NCBI GenBank assembly: GCA_001295865.1
Contig: LJHW01000035.1
Location: 19,021-83,020 of the forward strand
From: a beta proteobacterium AAP65
GTDB lineage: Bacteria > Pseudomonadota > Gammaproteobacteria > Burkholderiales > Burkholderiaceae_C
DNA length: 64,000 bases
Direction of reading: 5' to 3'
Shown: positions 54,710 to 61,221 of the stretch, in pieces
How the letters are laid out: the number at the start of each line of letters is the position of its first letter
Position numbering within the stretch: position 1 is the first letter of the stretch
Notes under the pieces: generated by a model
The model's input: only the letters and a program-made list of their open reading frames with translations
Database searches by the model: none
Told to the model about the DNA's origin: nothing
Made by a program: the position numbers and the translations under genes

Positions 54710-56065
54710 TCAGAAGGTGTAGTTCGCTTCGAGCGACACCCAGTTGCCGCGGTTGGCAATGCGGGAATCGACGTTCGAGAAGGCATCGTGGGCCGGCATG
54801 CTCAGCGGCGCCTGGCCCTTGCGGCCGTAGGCCACGGCGTTGACCGAGCCCGAGACGCTGAGCCCGCCGCCCACGGCGTATCGCGCGCCCAGGCTCACGA
54901 AAAGCGCGGTGTTGTTCTGGCCGCGGTCGCTCGGGTTCTTGGTGCTGGCCTTGCCCAGGTAGGTCAGGCCCGTGTAGCCCACGAGCTTGGGGTTGATGTA
55001 CTTGCGCAGGCCGAGCATCAGGTCGATGGAGCGCGCCGAGTAGCCCGGGTTGGGCACACCATTGGCATCGAAGCCGCCCCAGTTCACGTTGAAGGGGTTG
55101 TTCCACTGCGCCTGCGCGCCGGTGGTCAGTGGCACGGCGTAGCTGCCGCTCCAGCGGTTGAAGCGCAGGCCGCCCGACACTTCGTAGGCGGTGCCGATCT
55201 GGTACTTGCTCAGCAGCATGAACATGCCCTGGCTGCTGCCATTGAGCTGCACGTCGTCACGCTCGGGGAAGGGCGTCAGGCCCGTGAAGGGCGCTTTCGC
55301 GAAAGCCGCCGGCGGGCCGTTCTTGGCCGATTGCGCAATCGCTTCCACCACCAGCGGGCCGCGCGCCCACAGCGCCCAGAACTCGAAGAGCTGCGGCTTG
55401 TTGCGCTTGAAGTTGGTGTCGCCCTGGTCGTAGGTGGCTTCGAGCACCAGGTTGCCGTCGGCCACGTAAAGCTCGCGCGAGGTGTAGCGCAGCGCCTTGG
55501 TGAGGATGCCGTAGGCCGCGCCCGAATCGCTGAAGGCCGTCTGCCCCAGATCGCTGGCGTAGGGGAAGTCGGGGCGGTTCCAGCCGCGCGCGAGGAAGTT
55601 GCCGATCTGCACGGTGCCGTAGTACTCGTGCTGCAAGGTCATGCTGCGCTCGTAGACCACGCCAGGCAGGTCGGGTTTGCCGTCGCGCAGCCGCTGCGAG
55701 TACGCGCCGCTGATCTTGAAGCCCTGCGGCAGATCGAACTTCACGCCGAGGGTGGGCTGGATCTGCACGCTGTCGGTGTTGAGGCCGCCGTACTCCTTGC
55801 CGTAGACGATGTCGTCGGCCCAGATGAAGTGGCGGCCGGCCTGCGGGTCGCGCTGGCAGCCTTCACAGCCGTTGCTGACGCGGCCCACGCTCACCTTGGC
55901 AAAACCGGTGAGGCTGAAGGGGCCGTACTCGATAGCCTGCGCGGCCGGCGCCGCGCTCAGGCCCAGCAGGCACAGCGCCGCCGACAGCACGCTGCGTTGC
56001 AGCCAGGCCGGCTGGCCGGCCGGGGGAAGCGGGTTGCCCCGAGGGCGGGTGATTTCTTGCTGCAT
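54710..56065 (-). CDS. Porin-like outer-membrane protein of the glucan locus
   Basis: A 451-residue protein. A signal peptide (about 15-44, SVLSAALCLLGLSAAPAAQA) leads to a beta-barrel that begins YGPFSLTGFAKVSVGR and ends SRIANRGNWVSLEANYTF, with the C-terminal Phe recognised by the BAM machinery. Repeated amphipathic strands rich in Tyr/Phe fit a substrate-selective porin. No TonB box or plug domain is seen. It starts an operon with GH17 and GH30. The promoter and operator copy 2 lie just upstream. Confidence 0.82.
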   Translation of the reverse strand: MQQEITRPRGNPLPPAGQPAWLQRSVLSAALCLLGLSAAPAAQAIEYGPFSLTGFAKVSVGRVSNGCEGCQRDPQAGRHFIWADDIVYGKEYGGLNTDSVQIQPTLGVKFDLPQGFKISGAYSQRLRDGKPDLPGVVYERSMTLQHEYYGTVQIGNFLARGWNRPDFPYASDLGQTAFSDSGAAYGILTKALRYTSRELYVADGNLVLEATYDQGDTNFKRNKPQLFEFWALWARGPLVVEAIAQSAKNGPPAAFAKAPFTGLTPFPERDDVQLNGSSQGMFMLLSKYQIGTAYEVSGGLRFNRWSGSYAVPLTTGAQAQWNNPFNVNWGGFDANGVPNPGYSARSIDLMLGLRKYINPKLVGYTGLTYLGKASTKNPSDRGQNNTALFVSLGARYAVGGGLSVSGSVNAVAYGRKGQAPLSMPAHDAFSNVDSRIANRGNWVSLEANYTF

Positions 56066-56097
56066 AGGTCGGGCCACCTTGGGCTGGATGGTTGCGT

Positions 56098-56111
56098 TGA
56101 AAGCGCTTTCA
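56098..56111 (-). promoter_or_regulatory. LacI-type operator, copy 2, with promoter
   Basis: TGAAAGCGCTTTCA, the same dyad as at 43115. On the minus strand a -35 TTGACG (56142-56137) and -10 TATTCT (56118-56113) stand 18 bp apart and end one base before it. The porin start codon is 32 bases downstream. Confidence 0.87.
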
Positions 56112-56280
56112 CAGAATACGTTTGTCGGTGCCGCGGCGTCAACGCGAACACGGTGCGTGTTTACCCTCGCGCCTGATGGCATCGGGGTCTTGTGGGGGCC
56201 AGGAAGCCGGGCGCGGGCCGTCTGGTGCAGCCTTCGGCGCCGGCAGCGGCGGTTGGCTCCGGGTAAACGCGGAATGTTCT

Positions 56281-56294
56281 TGAAAGCGCTTTCA
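56281..56294 (+). promoter_or_regulatory. LacI-type operator, copy 3
   Basis: TGAAAGCGCTTTCA, perfect dyad. A weaker promoter TTGGCT (56253-56258) and TGTTCT (56275-56280), 16 bp apart, ends directly before it. It controls GH81. Sites 2 and 3 flank the 274-bp divergent gap between the porin and GH81 genes, which otherwise shows no open frame of note. Confidence 0.82.
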
Positions 56295-56339
56295 CAAACA
56301 ATGGCCGTACAGACAGTTCCTGTGCAAAAGGGGATGGTG

Positions 56340-58709
56340 ATGGGTGCAGCAGACACGGGTGGGCCGGTTCCTCTTGGGGGCCTGGTGCGGAACACGCGGC
56401 ACCGCCGCACGCCGCCTGTGGCAGCGGCTTGCCGCGCCGCCGTGCTTGGTGCGGCCCTGGCCACGCTGGCCTGGTTGGCCCCGGCCGCAGCGCAGACCGT
56501 CAAGCTCGGCGCAGGCGCCTACCACCTCAGCCCCAAGGCCGGCGACAAACCCGTGCCGCCCGCGCCCTTCCGCACCGAGGCCATGCTGCAGCGCGCCGCG
56601 CCCACCAGCCAGTGGTACTCGACGCTGGTCTTCAACCCCAAGCCCGAAGCGCTGTTCGTGCAGCCCATCACCGTGAAGACCGTGCCTGCGGGCCTGGAGT
56701 TCGCGCTGCCGTCCAAAGAGGTGATCAACAGCGTGCGGCAGGACGTGGAGATCCGCTACCCGCACCGCGACCCGCTGTTGATCTCCCCCGTGGCCTTCGA
56801 GCCCGGCAAGGCCAAGCTGGCCGGCGCCGACGACTGGTCCATCGCCATCTCCTTCGCCAACGGCGCCGACGACTTCCGCGCCACCGTGGCGCGCGGCAAC
56901 CCCTATGCCTTCCTGCAAGTCACACGCGGTGACCTGCGGGTGCGTCTGCCCGCCGCCGGCCAGCGCCTGCACGAGGCGGCCGATGCGCGTGTGCTGGCGC
57001 TCAAAGTGGGTGGCAAGCATTACGCGCTCTTCGGGCCGACGGGCGTGAAGTGGGAAGCGGTGTCGCCCACCGAGTGGATGGCGCGGATGCCGGCCGGCGC
57101 TGGCTACGCCTCGGTGGCTGCGCTGCCCGACGAGCAGGCCAGCACGCTGGCGCTCTTCACGAAGCACGCCTACAGCTTCATCCAACAGACGCGTGTGGCC
57201 TGGCGTTATGACGAAGCTGCCAGCACCGTCGAAACTACCTTCACCGCCACCACCCAGGCCATGGAAGGCACCGACCCCGGCCCGCTGCTGGGCCTGTACC
57301 CGCACCAGTGGTTCAAGAACGCTTCCGTCGACGGCAAGCTCGGGCCCAGCTTCGACACCGTGCGGGGCGCGGTGCGCCTGCTGGCGGCGTCGCAGTTCAA
57401 GACCACCACACGCTACAACGGCTTCGTGCCCTTCTGGCCGGGCATCAGCAACTCGCCCAGGCTCGACGAGCTGAAAGACGTGATGGAGAAGGACATCCGC
57501 ACCGCCGGCCGTGAGTTGCAGCGCGAAGGCAAGAGCGCCTACTGGGCCGGCAAGGGCCTGCAGCGCACGCTGAAGCTGGCCGAGGTCTTCGAGCAGCAGG
57601 GCGACACCGCCGGCCGCGACCGCCTGCTCGACCTGCTGAAGAAGCGCGCCGAAGACTGGCTGGGCGGCGAGAGCAGCCGGGGCTACGTGCAATACGAAAA
57701 GTCGATGGGCGTGGTGAACATCTACCCCGAAGAGTTCTTCGCCATCACCGAGATCAACGACCACCAGTTCTGGTTCGGCTACTGGATCCGTGTGGCCGCG
57801 GAAGTGGGCCTGCGCGACCCGGCGTGGATCGCCAAAGACCGCTGGGGCGGCATGATCGAACTGCTGATCGCCGACATCGCCACGATGGAACGCGGCCGTG
57901 CCGATTTCCCCTTCCTGCGGAACTGGGACGCGTATGAATCGCACACCTGGGCCAACGGCGTGGGCGTGGGCGAGTTCGGCAACAACAACGAGAGTTCTTC
58001 GGAAGCCATCAACGCCTGGGCCGGGCTCATCCTCTGGGGTGAACTCACCGGCAACAAGGCGCTGCGCGACCTCGGCGTGTACCTGTACACCAACGAGATC
58101 GAGGCCATCAACCACTACTGGTTCGACATCCACGGCCTGGTCTTCGCGAAGGAGTACAAGAATGCCGAGGTGAGCCAGGTCTTCGGCGGCATGTACCGCC
58201 ACGACACCTGGTGGATCGACGACCCGCGGCAGATCAAGGGCATCAACCTGCTGCCCGTCACCACCGCGCACACCTACCTGGGCCGCGACCCGGCTTTCGT
58301 CAAGCGCAGCCTGGCCACGCTGCCGGCCGAAACGGCGCTGTGGAACCGCATCGCCAAGAAACCCAGCCCGCCGCCGCCCAAGGACATCTGGCAAGACGTG
58401 TTCGCGCAGTACCTCGCGCTGGCCGACCCCGCCGAGGCGCTGAAGACCTGGGAGCGCTGGGGCTCGGTCGAACTGGGCGCGTCGCGCAGCTACACGCTGC
58501 ATTTCATGCTCAACCTCGAAGCGATGGGGCCGCCCGACTTCAGCATCACCGCCGACACACCGCTGCACGCCGTCTTCAAGCGCGCCGACGGCAGCCGCAG
58601 CTACCTGGCCTACAACGCGCGCAGCACGCCGCTGGAGGTGCGCTTCAGCGACGGCAAGCGCATGACCGTGGCGCCCAAGGCGCTGGGCCGCATGAGTGCT
58701 GCGAACTGA
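56340..58709 (+). CDS. GH81 endo-beta-1,3-glucanase, secreted
   Basis: A 789-residue protein. The signal region (about 20-55, RRTPPVAAACRAAVLGAALATLAWLAPAAAQ) is unusually long at its N-side. The GH81 core shows SQWYSTLVF, FNDHQ-type D474 in ITEINDHQFWFGYWI, and E551/E555 in GNNNESSSEAINAW, the family's catalytic loop. GH81 enzymes attack internal beta-1,3 linkages of long chains. The in-frame ATG at 56301 is too close to the operator. The ATG at 56340 (AAAGGGG upstream) or 56334 is favoured. Confidence 0.92.
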   Translation: MGAADTGGPVPLGGLVRNTRHRRTPPVAAACRAAVLGAALATLAWLAPAAAQTVKLGAGAYHLSPKAGDKPVPPAPFRTEAMLQRAAPTSQWYSTLVFNPKPEALFVQPITVKTVPAGLEFALPSKEVINSVRQDVEIRYPHRDPLLISPVAFEPGKAKLAGADDWSIAISFANGADDFRATVARGNPYAFLQVTRGDLRVRLPAAGQRLHEAADARVLALKVGGKHYALFGPTGVKWEAVSPTEWMARMPAGAGYASVAALPDEQASTLALFTKHAYSFIQQTRVAWRYDEAASTVETTFTATTQAMEGTDPGPLLGLYPHQWFKNASVDGKLGPSFDTVRGAVRLLAASQFKTTTRYNGFVPFWPGISNSPRLDELKDVMEKDIRTAGRELQREGKSAYWAGKGLQRTLKLAEVFEQQGDTAGRDRLLDLLKKRAEDWLGGESSRGYVQYEKSMGVVNIYPEEFFAITEINDHQFWFGYWIRVAAEVGLRDPAWIAKDRWGGMIELLIADIATMERGRADFPFLRNWDAYESHTWANGVGVGEFGNNNESSSEAINAWAGLILWGELTGNKALRDLGVYLYTNEIEAINHYWFDIHGLVFAKEYKNAEVSQVFGGMYRHDTWWIDDPRQIKGINLLPVTTAHTYLGRDPAFVKRSLATLPAETALWNRIAKKPSPPPPKDIWQDVFAQYLALADPAEALKTWERWGSVELGASRSYTLHFMLNLEAMGPPDFSITADTPLHAVFKRADGSRSYLAYNARSTPLEVRFSDGKRMTVAPKALGRMSAAN

Positions 58710-58790
58710 ACGCCGCGAAGCGAGCACCGCCCACCCAGGCACCACCACCGAAACCAGCGCGCCTACGGGTAAGCCAGGGGGCGCGCGCCC

Positions 58791-58820
58791 TTGCCAAGCC
58801 TGAAACCGCCTGCGCATACT
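58791..58820 (+). promoter_or_regulatory. Promoter for the repeat lipoprotein gene
   Basis: TTGCCA at 58791-58796 and CATACT at 58815-58820, 18 bp apart, end two bases before operator copy 4. The arrangement matches copies 1 and 2. Confidence 0.7.
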
Positions 58821-58822
58821 GC

Positions 58823-58836
58823 TGAAAGCGCTTTCA
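58823..58836 (+). promoter_or_regulatory. LacI-type operator, copy 4
   Basis: TGAAAGCGCTTTCA again, followed by CA as in copies 2 and 3. It lies in the 169-bp gap after GH81 and 42 bases before the lipoprotein ATG, so that gene has its own repressed promoter. Confidence 0.88.
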
Positions 58837-58878
58837 CAGATTTTGTCGAACGACGTCACCCCGACAGGAAACACCGCC

Positions 58879-61176
58879 ATGAACACCGCACATCGCCCCC
58901 GTTTGCTGCCTGCTTCGCAGCCCGCTGCACTGTCCGCCAAACGGCCCTTGCACCTGCTGTCGGCCACGGCGCTGGCCGCGGCCCTGATGCTGGCGGCCTG
59001 CGGTGGCGGTGACGGTGAAGCACCGCCGCAGCTGGCCACGGGCACGGTGGACAGCACCGGCCCCGTGATCACCATCACCGACAGCGTGGCCGAGACCAAC
59101 GCCACCGGCGATGTCACCTTCACCTTCAGCTTCAACGAAGACGTCGGCACGAGCTTCACCGTGGACGATGTCACCGTGGCCGGTGGCACCAAGGGTGCCT
59201 TCACCCGCGTCAACGGCACGCGCGCCACGCTGGTGGTGGTGCCCACGCCCGACGCCACCGGCACCATCAACCTCAGCATCGCCGCCGGGCGTGTGAGCGA
59301 CGCCGTGGGCAACACCAACGCGCTGGTGAGCTCGCTGCAGGCCTACAACACGGTGATCCCCATCGTGGAGACGCGCATCGTCGGCTTCAGCGAAACCACG
59401 CCGCCGGTGCTGACGGGCTTCGGCGGTGCCGAAGACGCCACCATCACCGCCGACCCCACCGACGCCAGCAACCGCGTCGCCAAGGTCGTGAAGAGCGCCA
59501 CCGCCGAGCTCTGGGCCGGCACCACCGTGAGCATCTGCCCCAGCGACGCCATCGTGCGCCTGCCTTTCACGAGCACGCTCACCACCGTCACCGCGCGCGT
59601 GTGGGCGCCGGCCGCCGGCATCCCGGTGCGCCTGAAGGTGGAAGACGCCGCCGACGGCACCAAGAGCGCCGAAACCGAGGCCCTCACCACCGTGGCCAGC
59701 GGCTGGCAGACCCTGCTGTTCAACTTCGCCAACCCCGCGGCGGGCACGGCGGCGCTGAACCTGGCCACCACCTACAACAAGGCCTCGATCTTCTTCAACT
59801 TCGGCAAGACCGGTGCGGCCGGCGGCGGGGGCACCTTCTACTTCGACGACCTCGCCTTCCGCGGCAGCAGCTTCACCGTGGCCTGCCCCAGCACGGGCGG
59901 CGGCGGTGGCACGGCCACCAGCACCACCATCAGCATGGACGAAGCCACCGCGCCCACGCTCACGGGCTTCGGCGGTGCGGAAGACAGCGCCATCGTGGCC
60001 GACCCCACCAACGCTGCCAACAAGGTGGCGCGTGTGATCAAGAGCGGCACCGCCGAGCTCTGGGCCGGCACCACCATCTCCAACCTGCCTGGCGAGGCCA
60101 TCGCCCCCATCGGCTTCACGGCCACCAACCGCACCATCACGGCCCGTGTGTGGTCGCCCACCGCCGGCACGCCGGTGCGCATGAAGGTGGAAACCGCGGG
60201 CGACCCGACACGCAGCGTGGAAACCGAAGCGACCACCACCGCCGCCGGCGCCTGGCAGACGCTGAGCTTCAACTTCGACAACCCGGCCGCGGGCACGGCG
60301 GCGCTGAACCCGGCCTTCACCTACAACAAGCTCTCGGTCTTCTTCAACTTCGGCACCACCGGCGCGGCCGCGGGTGGCGCGCGCACCTACTACATCGACG
60401 ACATCACCTACCCGGCTCCGGCCGCCACCGGCGGTGGTGGCGGTGGTGGTGGTGGTGGCAGCACCGGCACCGTGACCTACAGCACCGGCTTCGGCACCAC
60501 CACCACGGTGCAGGGCGGGGCTTACGGCGGCTACAGCGGCAGCAGCGTCGACGGCTTCAACTGCGGTGCGCCGGCGCAGTGCGGCAGCGGCGGCAGCTTC
60601 ACGCCGGCGGTGGCGGCGGCCGACAGCGGCTTCTTCTACTTCTACCAGACGCCGACGCCGGTGACCTCGCTCTACGCCGGCATCTTCGTGCAGGCGCCGG
60701 GCCTCACCACGGGCCTGAGCGGTACGGGCGACACACCGGGCGTGTCGATCGCGGGCAAGACCTCGATGAGCTTCACCTTCGGCCAGAACCCCGAGTGGTT
60801 CAACGGCCCGGCGAAGAACTTCGGCGTCATCCTCACGCTGGGCAAGTACTACAACGTCGGCAGCGCCTCGGCGCCCGCGGCCTGCAACATCAAGCTGCTG
60901 GCCGTGGTGACGCCCACCGCGCAGGCGGCCACGCGCTACACGCTGCAACTGGGCGACTTCTCGCTCATCCAGACCTGCAACGTGGCCGGTCTCACGCCCG
61001 CCAGCGCACTGGCCCTGGGCCCGCTGTCGCAGGTCGACTTCCAGGCCGTAGGCTCGGGCAACCCGCTGCCGCCCAACAACGGCAAGCTGGTCGGCGCGAA
61101 CATGAGCGTGGCCACCGGCACGCCGGCGGTCTACCCGACCACGCTGGTCGTCAACGGCGCCATCACTTTCGATTGA
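58879..61176 (+). CDS. Large Ig/repeat-domain lipoprotein, putative glucan-binding
   Basis: A 765-residue protein. The signal and lipobox (ALMLAAC, about 40) precede a Gly/Glu/Pro linker and an Ig-like domain (about 60-155, DVTFTFSFNEDVGTSFTVDDVTV). Two tandem homologous units follow (about 170-330 and 350-515). Each starts PxLTGFGGAEDxxIxADPT and includes AELWAGTT, ARVWxPxAGxPVR, TLxFNFxNPAAGTAALN and FFNFGxTG. A poly-Gly linker (about 518-528) leads to a last domain (about 530-765). No catalytic motif is seen. The repeats look like beta-sandwich binding modules. Its operator links it to glucan use. AGGAA precedes the ATG. Confidence 0.82.
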   Translation: MNTAHRPRLLPASQPAALSAKRPLHLLSATALAAALMLAACGGGDGEAPPQLATGTVDSTGPVITITDSVAETNATGDVTFTFSFNEDVGTSFTVDDVTVAGGTKGAFTRVNGTRATLVVVPTPDATGTINLSIAAGRVSDAVGNTNALVSSLQAYNTVIPIVETRIVGFSETTPPVLTGFGGAEDATITADPTDASNRVAKVVKSATAELWAGTTVSICPSDAIVRLPFTSTLTTVTARVWAPAAGIPVRLKVEDAADGTKSAETEALTTVASGWQTLLFNFANPAAGTAALNLATTYNKASIFFNFGKTGAAGGGGTFYFDDLAFRGSSFTVACPSTGGGGGTATSTTISMDEATAPTLTGFGGAEDSAIVADPTNAANKVARVIKSGTAELWAGTTISNLPGEAIAPIGFTATNRTITARVWSPTAGTPVRMKVETAGDPTRSVETEATTTAAGAWQTLSFNFDNPAAGTAALNPAFTYNKLSVFFNFGTTGAAAGGARTYYIDDITYPAPAATGGGGGGGGGGSTGTVTYSTGFGTTTTVQGGAYGGYSGSSVDGFNCGAPAQCGSGGSFTPAVAAADSGFFYFYQTPTPVTSLYAGIFVQAPGLTTGLSGTGDTPGVSIAGKTSMSFTFGQNPEWFNGPAKNFGVILTLGKYYNVGSASAPAACNIKLLAVVTPTAQAATRYTLQLGDFSLIQTCNVAGLTPASALALGPLSQVDFQAVGSGNPLPPNNGKLVGANMSVATGTPAVYPTTLVVNGAITFD

Positions 61177-61178
61177 GA

Positions 61179-61211
61179 CCCGGTGCCCGGCGCGGCGCAG
61201 GCCGCACCGGG
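61179..61211. terminator. Hairpin between convergent genes
   Basis: CCCGGTGC (61179-61186) pairs with GCACCGGG (61204-61211) over a GC-rich loop just after the lipoprotein stop and before the minus-strand kinase stop at 61222. No U-tract. Confidence 0.45.
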
Positions 61212-61221
61212 CGCGGTGTGC

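Noticed and set aside
56301..56339. ATG at 56301 as the GH81 start
   Set aside because: It lies only 7 bases after the operator, where the transcript itself should begin. The ATG at 56340 has a ribosome-site-like AAAGGGG.
56292..59318. 1008-codon open frame on the minus strand
   Set aside because: Antisense to GH81 and the lipoprotein; no domain found, and it would run through two operators.
60430..60462. Run of GGT/GGC codons as a possible phase-variable microsatellite
   Set aside because: It encodes an in-frame poly-Gly linker. Codons are mixed GGT/GGC and slippage by whole codons would only change linker length.
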